Assembly: GCA_040902725.1 (NCBI GenBank)
Contig: JBBDWU010000028.1
Span: 62,001 to 126,000, forward strand
Reading direction: 5' to 3'
Length of the DNA stretch: 64,000 bases
Source: JACVRU01 sp040902725
GTDB lineage: Bacteria; Actinomycetota; Thermoleophilia; Gaiellales; Gaiellaceae
A model generated the notes under the pieces. The model had not been told where the DNA came from. It searched no databases and was given only the letters and a program-made list of their open reading frames with translations. The translations under genes were made by a program, and so were the position numbers. Below, piece after piece: positions 8,476-16,734 of the stretch (position 1 is the first letter of the stretch; each line of letters starts with the position of its first letter).

Positions 8476-9537
8476 CACCGCCGCGAGCAGCCGCTCGAGG
8501 TCGGAGTCGTCGTTGTAGCCCTGGAAGGAGACGCGGAGGAACGGGCGGCCCTCCCACTCCTTGCAGACGATCTCGATTCGGTGCCGCTCGAGCAACTCCG
8601 TATAGACGGCCTCGGGATCACAGGGCGGCAGCTCCGCCGCCGACATCTGCGCGTACGGGCCAGGCGGCGGCGGGACGCCCGCCACCTCGGCGAGCTCCCG
8701 TTGCGCCCGCGCCGCCAGCTCGTGGCAGCTTGCGCGCACGGCCTCCCAGCCGTGTTCGGCCTGGAACTCGATCGCGTCGACGACGGCGAGGCAGGCGGCC
8801 GGATCGTGCGTGCCGCGCCAGCGGCGGCGCGCCGCGTACTCGGTCTCCCCCTCCCAGTCCCAGCTGACGAGCGGCGCCTCCAGCTCGTCCCGCAGCGACT
8901 CGGCCACCCAGAGGAAGCCCGCGCCCTTCGGCGCGCAGAGCCACTTGTGGCAGTTGCCCGAGTAAGCGTCGGCGCCGAGCGCGCCGACGTCGAGCGACAG
9001 CTGGCCGGGCGCGTGCGCGCCGTCCACGATCGCGAGCGCACTCGCCTCGCGGGCCAGCCGGCAGAGCTCCTCCACCGGCAGGATCTCGGCGGTCGGCGAG
9101 GAGATGTGGCTCGCGTAGACGACGCGCGTCCGCTCGCCGATCGCGACCGCCAGCTCGTCGGGCGGGAGGCGGACGTACGTGGCGCCCGCTCGCTCGCAGA
9201 CCCAGCGCCAGAGGACGTCCATCCCGCCGTACTCCCGGTCGGTCGCGAGCACCTCGTCGCCGGGCTCGAGCCGCAGCGAACGGGCGACGAGGTTCACGCC
9301 CGCGCTCGCGTTGGGGACGAAGATCAGGCCCGCTGGGTCGGCGCAGACGTACTCGGCCAACCGTGCGCGCGCCGCGTCGATCAGCTCCGGGTACCGGCGG
9401 GCGAAGAACTCCACCGGCTGCCGCTCGAGCTCCAGTTGGTAGCGCTGGTAGGCCGCGAAGACCGGCCGCGGGCAGGCTCCGAAGGAGCCGTGGTTGAGGT
9501 AGACGACGTCCGGGTCGAGGAGGAAGAGCTCCCTCAC
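8446..9537 (-). CDS. PLP-dependent class V aminotransferase, isopenicillin-N-epimerase-like
   Basis: Fold-type I PLP enzyme of 363 residues. It starts with VVYLNHGSFGACPRPVFAAY, typical of the isopenicillin N epimerase/cysteine desulfurase-like branch. IVDGAHAPGQ holds the cofactor aspartate and histidine, and GNCHKWLCAPKGAGFLW holds the Schiff-base lysine. The substrate is not known; related proteins act as epimerases, desulfurases or kynureninase-like hydrolases. The GTG at 9537 shares GTGA with the stop of the metallo-beta-lactamase-like gene upstream. The C-terminal 10 codons overlap the convergent ogt gene. Confidence 0.82.
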   Translation of the reverse strand: MRELFLLDPDVVYLNHGSFGACPRPVFAAYQRYQLELERQPVEFFARRYPELIDAARARLAEYVCADPAGLIFVPNASAGVNLVARSLRLEPGDEVLATDREYGGMDVLWRWVCERAGATYVRLPPDELAVAIGERTRVVYASHISSPTAEILPVEELCRLAREASALAIVDGAHAPGQLSLDVGALGADAYSGNCHKWLCAPKGAGFLWVAESLRDELEAPLVSWDWEGETEYAARRRWRGTHDPAACLAVVDAIEFQAEHGWEAVRASCHELAARAQRELAEVAGVPPPPGPYAQMSAAELPPCDPEAVYTELLERHRIEIVCKEWEGRPFLRVSFQGYNDDSDLERLLAAVLELDSLQLQ

Positions 9538-10163
9538 CCGAGCGCGCGGCGCAGAGCGTCGCCGCCGCCTTCGAGCACGGGCTCGCCGTGCGTGAGGAGC
9601 AGGAGCTCGACGCCGCGGTCGAGGAGCGCCTGCAGCCGCTCCCGGTCCGCCCACCAGACGCGTACGTCCTTCCCCGGCGCGCGAGCGAGCACGTCCCCCG
9701 TCACGATGGCGCCGTACTCGGGGATTCGATAGGCGACCTCCTGGGTCTCGCCGAAGGTCAGGTGCGCCTCGATGCCCGCCGGCAGCGGGTCGTCGAGCTC
9801 GAACGAGTCGGTGACGCGGGTGCTCTTCGCGGTCTCCGCGACCGCCGGAGTGTAGACCCAGGTCCGCGCCCCTTCGTAGCGGTCGAGGATCTGGTCGGAG
9901 CTGCGGTAGTGCCAGCGGCAGGTGAGCAGGACGTTCGGCGGCCCGTGGTGCTCGACGTCCCCGTCGAGGGCGGCCCAGAACTCCTCCTCGCCCTCAGCCG
10001 GCACGAGCGGGTCGATCAGCGCCGGCGCCCGCTCGTCGGCCGACACGTACGCGTAGCAGCCGACTTCCTGCTCCCAGCCGTTCTCGCCGGCGGAGTCGGG
10101 CGTCCACTCGGGATGCGGGGCGGTCCAGTACCACAGCCGCGGCTTGAGCTCGCGCACGTCCAT
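9534..10163 (-). CDS. Metallo-beta-lactamase-fold-like hydrolase (uncertain)
   Basis: 209-residue protein, MDVRELKPRLWYW to the C terminus. The middle and end read like a metallo-beta-lactamase fold: RAPALIDPLVPAEGEEEFW, an internal HYRSSDQILDRY stretch, AIVTGDVLA and LLLLTHGEPV. However, the classical HxHxDH zinc motif is absent; only single histidines near NVLLTCRWHYRSS remain. It may be a degenerate or altered-metal member. It is coupled to the aminotransferase by a GTGA overlap and divergent from the VOC gene 24 bp away. Confidence 0.6.
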   Translation of the reverse strand: MDVRELKPRLWYWTAPHPEWTPDSAGENGWEQEVGCYAYVSADERAPALIDPLVPAEGEEEFWAALDGDVEHHGPPNVLLTCRWHYRSSDQILDRYEGARTWVYTPAVAETAKSTRVTDSFELDDPLPAGIEAHLTFGETQEVAYRIPEYGAIVTGDVLARAPGKDVRVWWADRERLQALLDRGVELLLLTHGEPVLEGGGDALRRALG

Positions 10164-10187
10164 GTATCTAACTCTAGAGTCGCCGTG

Positions 10188-10559
10188 ATGCTCGAGTGGC
10201 CGAACTGGATCGGCGTCGTGGCGGAGGATCTGGAGCGACAGCGGCGGTTCTACCGCGACGTGCTCGGTCTCACCGAGCTCGGCGCCGGCGACGACTGGGT
10301 CCAGTTCGACCTCGGCTTCCCGAACGTGCTCGAGCTGCTGCGTCGGACCGACGAGCAACAGTACGACCGGCCGCGCGTCCAGGTCGGCTTCGCCACGACG
10401 GACATCCACGCGGCTGTCGACCGGCTGGTCGCCGGTGGCGCCGAGCAGATCAGCGAAATCGAGGGCAGCCCGGAGTCGCAGGCCTACTGGTGCTACTTCC
10501 GCGACGCCGAGGGCAACGTGTTCGAGCTCAGCCAGCGGCTCGGCGAGCGCTGGGGCTAG
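10188..10559 (+). CDS. VOC-superfamily (glyoxalase/dioxygenase fold) protein
   Basis: 123-residue single VOC domain: WIGVVAEDLERQRRFYRDVLG at the start (quoted to show the beta-alpha unit), VQFDLGFPNVLELLRR, then VGFATTDIHAAVDRLVAGGAE and YFRDAEGNVFEL. The first-strand histidine usual in metal-binding glyoxalases is missing, whereas the last-strand glutamate is present, so metal use is doubtful. The ATG is at 10188 (GTG at 10185 is the alternative). The TAG lies in a CTAG that also serves the convergent response regulator's stop. Confidence 0.72.
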   Translation: MLEWPNWIGVVAEDLERQRRFYRDVLGLTELGAGDDWVQFDLGFPNVLELLRRTDEQQYDRPRVQVGFATTDIHAAVDRLVAGGAEQISEIEGSPESQAYWCYFRDAEGNVFELSQRLGERWG

Positions 10560-11239
10560 AGCTCTTCGAGCAGCTTGTAGCCGACCCCCCAGATATTGAT
10601 CACGCATTCCCCGCCCCCGGCCGCCGCCAGCTTCCGCCGCAGCCGCGAAGCGTGCGAATCCACCGTTCGAGTCCGCGCCGACGAGAGGAAGCCCCAGACC
10701 TCGCGCAGCAGCTGCTCCTTCGGGAACACGCGCGTGGGAGCCGAGGCGAGCTTGCAGAGCAGCTCGTACTCCTTGCCCGCGAGCACCACCGCTTCGCCCT
10801 GCACCGTCACGCGCCGCGTCGCCCGGTCGACGGCGATCGCCCCAGCCGCAAGCCGCTCGCCCGGGTCGGGCGCGGCCCGGCGCAGCACGGCGCGGATCCG
10901 CGCCAGCAGCTCCTGGTAGTCGAACGGCCGCGCGAGCCAGTCGTCACAGCCCCGGTCGAACGCGCGGACGCGGTCGATCGTGTCCCCGTCGCCCCCGTCC
11001 AGCACGATCACCGGCACCCGGCGGTCGCGCGAACGGATCCGCCCGCAGACGTCGAGCGCCGAGGCGTCGGCGAGCGGGATGCCGAGCAGGATGAGGTCGG
11101 GCCGCGCGCGCTCGGCCGCCGCCAGCGCCTCCCCGGCGGCGGCGACGCCAACGACTTCGAAGCCGTCGCTCCTCAAGTGCCGCTCGAGGAACGCGCGCTC
11201 CTCGGCCTCCGGCTCGACAAGCAGCAGTGCCTGACCCAT
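10556..11239 (-). CDS. OmpR-family response regulator with degenerate receiver domain
   Basis: 227 residues: a receiver-like domain (1-118) and a C-terminal winged helix of OmpR/PhoB type (VLAGKEYELLCKLASAP, TVDSHASRLRRKL, INIWGVGYKL). The receiver lacks the canonical residues. The acidic pair is VEPE (8-11). The phospho-acceptor position in DLILLGIPLAD is Gly53 instead of Asp. The conserved Lys-Pro is replaced in DDWLARPF. It therefore probably works without phosphorylation, like other atypical receivers, binding DNA constitutively or sensing a ligand. No histidine kinase is adjacent. Confidence 0.85.
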   Translation of the reverse strand: MGQALLLVEPEAEERAFLERHLRSDGFEVVGVAAAGEALAAAERARPDLILLGIPLADASALDVCGRIRSRDRRVPVIVLDGGDGDTIDRVRAFDRGCDDWLARPFDYQELLARIRAVLRRAAPDPGERLAAGAIAVDRATRRVTVQGEAVVLAGKEYELLCKLASAPTRVFPKEQLLREVWGFLSSARTRTVDSHASRLRRKLAAAGGGECVINIWGVGYKLLEEL

Positions 11240-11307
11240 GAGCCGAAGCTAGCAACGGCCCCGCGCGGCCGCCAGATGTCCTTTTGAACGACTCCGTGAC
11301 GAACGAT

Positions 11308-12978
11308 CTACAGCCGTCCCGAGCGGACGACCGCCCAGAGCAGCCAGAGCCCCAGCACGACCGACGTGGCGAACCCGAGCACGGAGATGAAGTGGATGCC
11401 GAAGAGCTGCGGCCCGCGCTCGGCGAAGATCCCGATCAGGCTCGAGCCGATCAGCCCGCCGGTCACGACCAGCGCGACCACGAGCCGGTTGAACGCGACC
11501 GACATCGTCTTCATGAACTCGTCGAGGCCCTTGTGGACGAAGCCGACCTCCATCTGGCCGTCCCGCAGCTCCTCGAGCACGTCGTGCACCTGGTACGGGA
11601 GCTCGAGCCCGATCCGCGCCAGGTTGTACGTCTCCCGCCGCGCGCGCGCCGCGATCCGTTCGGGCGTGTAGCGGCCCAGCACCAGGCTGCGGGCATACGG
11701 CTTCGCCACCTCGAAGACGTTGAAGTCCGGGTAGAGCTCGACCCCGACCGAGGCGAGCGTCGCCATCGCCCGGTCGAGCAGGAGAAACCGTGTCGGCAGC
11801 CGCAGGTTGAGCGAGTAGATGAGCTGGAAGACCTCGCGGATCACCTGGAGCGGGTCGAGCTCGCGGAGGGTCGCGCCGTAGTAGCGGTAGTAGAGGTCTC
11901 GCAGCTCCGCCTGGAACCGCTCCTCGTTCTCCTTCGGGTAGCGGACGCCGAGGTCGGCCAGCCGCTTGGGGAGCTCGTCGACGTTCTCGTTCGCGGCGTC
12001 GATGAAGAGCCGCGTCGCCTTCGACATGTCGTCGTCCGTGAGCGCACCCGCGAGGCCGAAGTCGACGAGGCCGAGCTGATCCGGCCCGAGGACGAGGATG
12101 TTGGCCGGGTGCGGGTCGGCGTGGAAGAACCCGTGGCGGAAGATCATCGTCATCCACGCCTCGGTCAGGTGCGTCGCCAGGCGGGCCCGCTCCTCGAGCG
12201 AGAACGCGTCCGGCGGCAGGTCGGCGAGCTGGATCCCCTCCAGGTACTCCAGCGTCAGCACGCGCGAGCGCGTGTAGCTCCAGTAGACGCGCGGGACGCG
12301 CACGTGCGGGTGGCCGGCGAAGTTGCGGTGGATGCGCTCGGCGTTGCGGGCCTCGAGCCGGTAGTCGAGCTCCTGGCGGATCGCGCGCGCGAACTCGTCG
12401 ACGAGCTCGCGCGCATCGACGAAGTCGAAGGCCCGGATGCGCTCCTTGACGATGCGCGCCGCCTGGTAGAGCAGCGCGAGATCCGCCTCGATCTGCCGCG
12501 GCGCCTCCGGACGCTGGACCTTCACGGCGACCTGGCGGCCGTTGGGGAGCACCGCGCGGTGCACCTGACCGATCGAGGCCGCCGCGATCGGGCGCTCGTC
12601 GAACTCGGTGAAGAGCTGGCCGATCGAGAGCTCGAGGTCCTCGCGCACGACGCGCTCGACGTCGGCGAACGCGAACGGCCGGACGTCGTCCTGGAGCGAC
12701 CTCAGCTCGGCGATGATGTCCGGCGGGAGCACGTCGGGGCGCATCGAGAGCAGCTGGCCGAACTTGACGAAGGTCGGCCCGAGCTCGTCGAGCATCTCGC
12801 GGAGGTGCACGCCCCGCTGCGAGACGGCCTCGCCCTCCTCGGAGAGCGGACGCTCCGGCCAGGGCAGCAGGTCGCTGAGCCGGTGGCGCGCGAGGAAGTA
12901 GCCGAAGCCGTGGCGCACGGCCACCTGGGCGATCTCGGTGAGGCGCCCGAGGTTGCGCGTTCGCGGCTGCTGAGCCAT
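11308..12978 (-). CDS. AarF/ABC1/UbiB-family atypical kinase
   Basis: 556-residue membrane-associated atypical protein-kinase-like protein. It has the KxGQ-type motif in LGPTFVKFGQLLSMR, the Ala-rich loop AAASIGQVHRA, the VAVKVQRPE lysine, HADPHPANILV (catalytic loop) and LVDFGLAG (metal Asp). Two C-terminal membrane helices follow (LVVALVVTGGLIGSSLIGIF and a final one). UbiB relatives support quinone or lipid metabolism through ATPase activity. The ATG at 12978 is preferred. It is divergent from the receiver gene at 13033; the 68-bp region beyond its 3' end has no visible gene. Confidence 0.9.
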   Translation of the reverse strand: MAQQPRTRNLGRLTEIAQVAVRHGFGYFLARHRLSDLLPWPERPLSEEGEAVSQRGVHLREMLDELGPTFVKFGQLLSMRPDVLPPDIIAELRSLQDDVRPFAFADVERVVREDLELSIGQLFTEFDERPIAAASIGQVHRAVLPNGRQVAVKVQRPEAPRQIEADLALLYQAARIVKERIRAFDFVDARELVDEFARAIRQELDYRLEARNAERIHRNFAGHPHVRVPRVYWSYTRSRVLTLEYLEGIQLADLPPDAFSLEERARLATHLTEAWMTMIFRHGFFHADPHPANILVLGPDQLGLVDFGLAGALTDDDMSKATRLFIDAANENVDELPKRLADLGVRYPKENEERFQAELRDLYYRYYGATLRELDPLQVIREVFQLIYSLNLRLPTRFLLLDRAMATLASVGVELYPDFNVFEVAKPYARSLVLGRYTPERIAARARRETYNLARIGLELPYQVHDVLEELRDGQMEVGFVHKGLDEFMKTMSVAFNRLVVALVVTGGLIGSSLIGIFAERGPQLFGIHFISVLGFATSVVLGLWLLWAVVRSGRL

Positions 12979-13032
12979 GCGCTCAGTGTTACATGCGTAA
13001 CCGCGGACGCGGCTTCGCCGTTGAGTCATTTC

Positions 13033-13455
13033 ATGGCCCTCCGCCTGCTGATCGCCGACGACGAGGACTCCTTCGCGGAGCTGGTCGACGCGCTCGCGCG
13101 GGAGACCGGCGAGATGGAGGTCGTCGGCCGGGCACGGAACGGCGTGGAAGCAGTCGAGCTGGCGGAGCAGCTCGCGCCCGACGTCATCGTCATGGACATC
13201 GGCATGCCCTTGATGGACGGGATCGAGGCGACCTACCGAATCCTCCGCGAGGACCCTGAGGCGCAGATCGTGATCTTCACGGGCTCGGACGAGGCTCGCG
13301 ACATCGAACGGGCGCGCGCGGCCGGTGCGTCGGCCTTCGTCGAGAAGGCGCACATCGACGCGGTCCTGCTCGGCGCCATTCGCCGGGCGGGCGAACGCCG
13401 CCCGCCCACCTCAGCCCGCCAGACGTGGCTGGCGGCGGCCCCCGCCTCAGCCTGA
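13033..13455 (+). CDS. Single-domain response regulator (receiver only)
   Basis: 140-residue CheY-like receiver without an output domain. The acidic pocket ADDED (8-12), phospho-acceptor in VIVMDIGMPLMDG, Thr in VIFTGSDE and Lys in AFVEKAHID are all present, so unlike the regulator at 10556 it should be phosphorylated. The C-terminal 25 residues are Pro/Arg/Ala-rich and unstructured. It may pass phosphate or act on a protein partner; no kinase is adjacent. It overlaps the convergent small gene by 9 bp. Confidence 0.85.
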   Translation: MALRLLIADDEDSFAELVDALARETGEMEVVGRARNGVEAVELAEQLAPDVIVMDIGMPLMDGIEATYRILREDPEAQIVIFTGSDEARDIERARAAGASAFVEKAHIDAVLLGAIRRAGERRPPTSARQTWLAAAPASA

Positions 13456-13689
13456 GTTCTTCTCCCCGCGCTCCAGCAGCCGCAGGCGGTGCTCGAGCTG
13501 CGCGACGCGAAGCTCCAGCTCGTCCCACTCGCGCCGCGTGACGAGCCCGAGCTCGCGGAAGAGGCTTGCCAGCGTGACGCCCGCCCGCTCGCTGGCCCGC
13601 TGCGCCTCGCCGCGCCAGCGAGCGGGAAGCTCCGCGATCAGCCGCTCCGCCGCGTCGCGGAGCGAGTTTTCGTCAGCGGGCTCGGCCAT
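13447..13689 (-). CDS. Small coiled-coil protein, BMFP/UbiK-like
   Basis: 80-residue charged helical protein. The C-terminal stretch LGLVTRREWDELELRVAQLE resembles BMFP-domain (UbiK) proteins, which have a short linker followed by a trimerising coiled coil. The gene starts (ATG 13689) 17 bp inside the 3' end of secDF and continues the secDF operon. In proteobacteria UbiK assists ubiquinone enzymes; that role cannot be assumed here, though an AarF/UbiB-family gene lies close by. Confidence 0.6.
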   Translation of the reverse strand: MAEPADENSLRDAAERLIAELPARWRGEAQRASERAGVTLASLFRELGLVTRREWDELELRVAQLEHRLRLLERGEKNSG

Positions 13690-16408
13690 GCGGACGGCTG
13701 CTCCTGCGCTGCCGGCGCCGCTCGCGCTTCGACGCTGACGGCGACGCCTTCGGCTCGACCGGCGGCGGCACGACGTCCACGGGTGCCTTGCCGTCGCCGC
13801 TCGCCGGCGGCTCGGTGTCCTTGCCGGTCGCTGTCTCGCGCCGCTTCGCGAACTCCGGCTCCCGCTCCTTCAGCCAGGCGACCATCGGCGCGGCGATGAA
13901 GATCGACGAGTAGGCGCCGGAGCCGATGCCCACGAGCAGCGCGAACGCGAAGTCCTTGAGCGTCTCGCCGCCGAACACGTAGAGGGCGCTGATCGGCAGC
14001 AGCGTGATGAACGTCGTCGCGAGCGAGCGGCGGATCGTCTCCCAGAGCGACACGTTCCCGATCGTCTGCATCGTCGCCCGCCGCATCAGCGGCAGGTTCT
14101 CGCGCACGCGGTCGAGGATGATGATCGTGTCGTAGATCGAGTAGCCGAGCACGGTCAGCAGGGCGGCGACGGTCGCCGACGTCACCTCGAGCCCGGCGAC
14201 CGAGTAGATCCCGATCGCGATCACGAGGTCGTGAATCATGGCCGTGATCGTGGCGAGGGCGAACTTCCACTGGAAGCGGAAGGTGATGTAGAGGACGACC
14301 AGGAAGAGCGAGAAGATGATCGCGTAGATGGCGCTGCGGGCGATCTGCTCGCCGAAGCTCGCCGAGACGGTGGTCGCCCCGAAGTTGGTGATCTCAAAGG
14401 CGTCCTCGAGCTCGCCGCGGAGCCGCTGCGACTCGGGGCCGTCGAGCGCTTCGGTCTTGATCGAGAACTCGCCGTAGCGCTGGCCCGGGAACTCGTCGCC
14501 GACGCCCTGGATGATCGCGCCCTCCTGGCCGATCGTCGCGGCCTGGTCGCGCACCTCGTCCAGCGCGGTGGGCTGCGGGGTCTGGAACGAGAGCTCGGTG
14601 CCGCCCTCGAAATCGATGCCGAGGTTGAGCTGCTTGACGCCGAGCGAGCCGAGCGAGATCGCGATGATCGCCGCCGAGAAGGCGAACCAGATCCGGCGCT
14701 TGCCGACGTAGTCGTGCTGGATCCACTTGGGAATCACGGCCCCGGTGGCGCCCATGAACCCCGGCCTGGCGAACCAGCGGAACCCGGCGAGCAGGCCCAG
14801 CATCGCGCGCGTGGCGAACACGGCGGTGATCAGCGACATCGCCGTCCCGATCAGGAGCATGAGCGCGAAGCCCTTCACGCCCGCCGTCGCGAGCACGAAG
14901 AGGACGACGGCGGTGATGGCGGTGACGACGTTCGCGTCGACGATCGTCGAGAAGCCCTTGGCGTAGCCGGTGCCGACCGCCGCGCGCACCGACTTGCCGC
15001 TGCGCGCCTCCTCCTTGATCCGCTCGAAGATGACGATGTTCGCGTCGGCCGCGACGCCGATCGTGAGGATCATCCCCGCGAAGCCCGGCAGCGTCAGCGT
15101 GACGTTGAAGATCAGGATCATCGCGTAGAGGAAGGCCGCATAGATCGCGAGCCCGATCACCGCGACGAGGCCGAGGAACCGGTACGCGACGAGCAGGAAG
15201 ACGGCGACGAGCACCATGCCGGCGAGGGCGGCGCGCAGCGCCTTCCGCAGCGAGTCCTCGCCGAGCGTGGCGGAGATGTTCCGCTCCGAGAGCGTCTTGA
15301 ACTTGACGGGCAGCGCGCCCGTCTGAAGCACCAGCGCGATCGCCTGCGCCTCGCCGATCGAGCCGATGCCCGTGATCTGGGCGCCCTGGCCGCCCGAGAT
15401 CCCGTCCGGGTACTGGGTGAAATCGATCGACGGCGCGGTGATCAGCTCGCGGTCGAGGACGATGGCGAAGTTCTGGTTGTAGAGGTCGGGGTCGCCGCCG
15501 CCGCTCTGGTTGAAGAGCCGGCGGCCGCGCTGGGCCTCGTCGCGGGTGATGTCGTGGAACTTGTCGGCGCCCGCGTCCGTGAACTGCATGAGGACGATCG
15601 GCTGTCCCGTCTGCGTGTCGAAGTCGGACTGCGTGCCCGAGAGCTCCAGGTCCTCGCCGCGCATCTGCGGGACGGGGGGATCGGCCTGAAGGTCGTGCTT
15701 GAAGAGGTAGAAGTAGACGGCGCCGCCGGACACCGCGCCCACGCCGGGGCAGAAGTCGCCGCGGTTGCCGCAGGTGATGACGGCGGTCTTGTTCGGCAGC
15801 GCGAAGACCTTGTGGCCCTTGGGCACCTTGCCGCCGGCCGACTCGGTGTCGAGCAGCGCCTCCCGGGTCGGCAGCGGGCCCGCGACGAGCCGCTTCGGCT
15901 CCGTCTCGAAGAGGTAGTAGGCGGCGCCGCCGTTCTCCCTCACCAGCGACTGCGTTGCCGCGGCCGCGAGGAGGTCGTTGAGCTTGGCCGCCGGGACCGC
16001 CTGGAAGTCGAGTCCGGACACCGACGGTCCGACGAGCGAGGTCTGGAGGTCGTAGAGCTCGAGCTGGGCGGTCTGGCCGATCAGGTCGCGCGCCTGGTCG
16101 GCGTTCTCGACGCCGGGGAGCTCGACGGCGATCTGGTCGTCGCCCTGGGTGCGGATCTCGGGCTCGGCGACGCCGATCTTGTCGATCCGGTTGCGGATGA
16201 TCTCCTTCGAGCGCTCGAGATCGGTCGCCTGCAGCGTCTCGCCGCGCTCGGGAACTGCCTGGAGGACGACTTCGAGCCCGCCCTGGAGGTCGAGGCCGAG
16301 CACCGGCTCCTTGTGGATGGGCGAGCCGGGGACGGCGAGGGCGGCCGCGCCGAGCAGCGCGAGCGCGATCAGGCCGACCAGGATGAGGTGTTGCCTGCGC
16401 TCTCTCAC
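13673..16408 (-). CDS. secDF: SecDF fused protein translocase subunit
   Basis: 911-residue fusion of SecD and SecF, the proton-driven membrane motor that helps finish protein export through SecYEG. SecD starts with one membrane helix and GLDLQGGLEVVLQ, has a large external P1 domain (about 60-400), then five helices with TIGVAADANIVIFERIKEE. SecF follows from about residue 600 with LGIDFEGGTELSF, and VLGYSIYDTIIILDRVREN. The tail is long, Pro/Lys/Arg-rich and cytoplasmic. The start is GTG at 16408, 17 bp after yajC; the ribosome binding site is weak. SecD and SecF are separate proteins in many actinobacteria, so the fusion is worth noting. Confidence 0.95.
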   Translation of the reverse strand: MRERRQHLILVGLIALALLGAAALAVPGSPIHKEPVLGLDLQGGLEVVLQAVPERGETLQATDLERSKEIIRNRIDKIGVAEPEIRTQGDDQIAVELPGVENADQARDLIGQTAQLELYDLQTSLVGPSVSGLDFQAVPAAKLNDLLAAAATQSLVRENGGAAYYLFETEPKRLVAGPLPTREALLDTESAGGKVPKGHKVFALPNKTAVITCGNRGDFCPGVGAVSGGAVYFYLFKHDLQADPPVPQMRGEDLELSGTQSDFDTQTGQPIVLMQFTDAGADKFHDITRDEAQRGRRLFNQSGGGDPDLYNQNFAIVLDRELITAPSIDFTQYPDGISGGQGAQITGIGSIGEAQAIALVLQTGALPVKFKTLSERNISATLGEDSLRKALRAALAGMVLVAVFLLVAYRFLGLVAVIGLAIYAAFLYAMILIFNVTLTLPGFAGMILTIGVAADANIVIFERIKEEARSGKSVRAAVGTGYAKGFSTIVDANVVTAITAVVLFVLATAGVKGFALMLLIGTAMSLITAVFATRAMLGLLAGFRWFARPGFMGATGAVIPKWIQHDYVGKRRIWFAFSAAIIAISLGSLGVKQLNLGIDFEGGTELSFQTPQPTALDEVRDQAATIGQEGAIIQGVGDEFPGQRYGEFSIKTEALDGPESQRLRGELEDAFEITNFGATTVSASFGEQIARSAIYAIIFSLFLVVLYITFRFQWKFALATITAMIHDLVIAIGIYSVAGLEVTSATVAALLTVLGYSIYDTIIILDRVRENLPLMRRATMQTIGNVSLWETIRRSLATTFITLLPISALYVFGGETLKDFAFALLVGIGSGAYSSIFIAAPMVAWLKEREPEFAKRRETATGKDTEPPASGDGKAPVDVVPPPVEPKASPSASKRERRRQRRSSRPHGRAR

Positions 16409-16425
16409 TGGCCTAGCGCGGAAGG

Positions 16426-16734
16426 TTAGCCGCGCGGCTCTTCGGCGGCCGGTTCGTCCTCGACCTCGACCTCTTCGATCTGGTCGGGCGGGACGAGCAC
16501 GGCGACGGCCCGCTTCGCGACCCGCACTTCGATGTCGGGCGCCACCTCCACGCCGAGGTCGTCCTCGCCGAGCTCGGTCACCGTCCCGTAGAGGCCGCCG
16601 GAGGTGAGCACGTAGTCGCCGGGGCGCAGCTTGCCGACCATCACCTCGTGCGCCTTTTGCCGGCGGCGCTGCGGGAGCACGATCAGCAGCCACATGATGG
16701 CGAAGCCGAAGAGCAGGATGATCACGAAGTCCAC
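16426..16734 (-). CDS. yajC: Preprotein translocase subunit YajC
   Basis: Small single-span protein of 102 residues that associates with SecDF. The N-terminal membrane helix (VIILLFGFAIMWLLIVLP) is followed by QRRRQKAHEVMVGKLRPGD and VLTSGGLYGTV, diagnostic of YajC. An acidic tail ends the protein. I take GTG 16734 because AGGAGG lies just upstream; a second GTG at 16725 overlaps the tgt stop as GTGA. It overlaps the end of tgt and sits directly before secDF. Confidence 0.93.
   Translation of the reverse strand: MDFVIILLFGFAIMWLLIVLPQRRRQKAHEVMVGKLRPGDYVLTSGGLYGTVTELGEDDLGVEVAPDIEVRVAKRAVAVLVPPDQIEEVEVEDEPAAEEPRG

Noticed and set aside
9534..10163. Calling this a certain metallo-beta-lactamase
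   Set aside because: The HxHxDH zinc motif is missing, so only a fold-like resemblance is reported.
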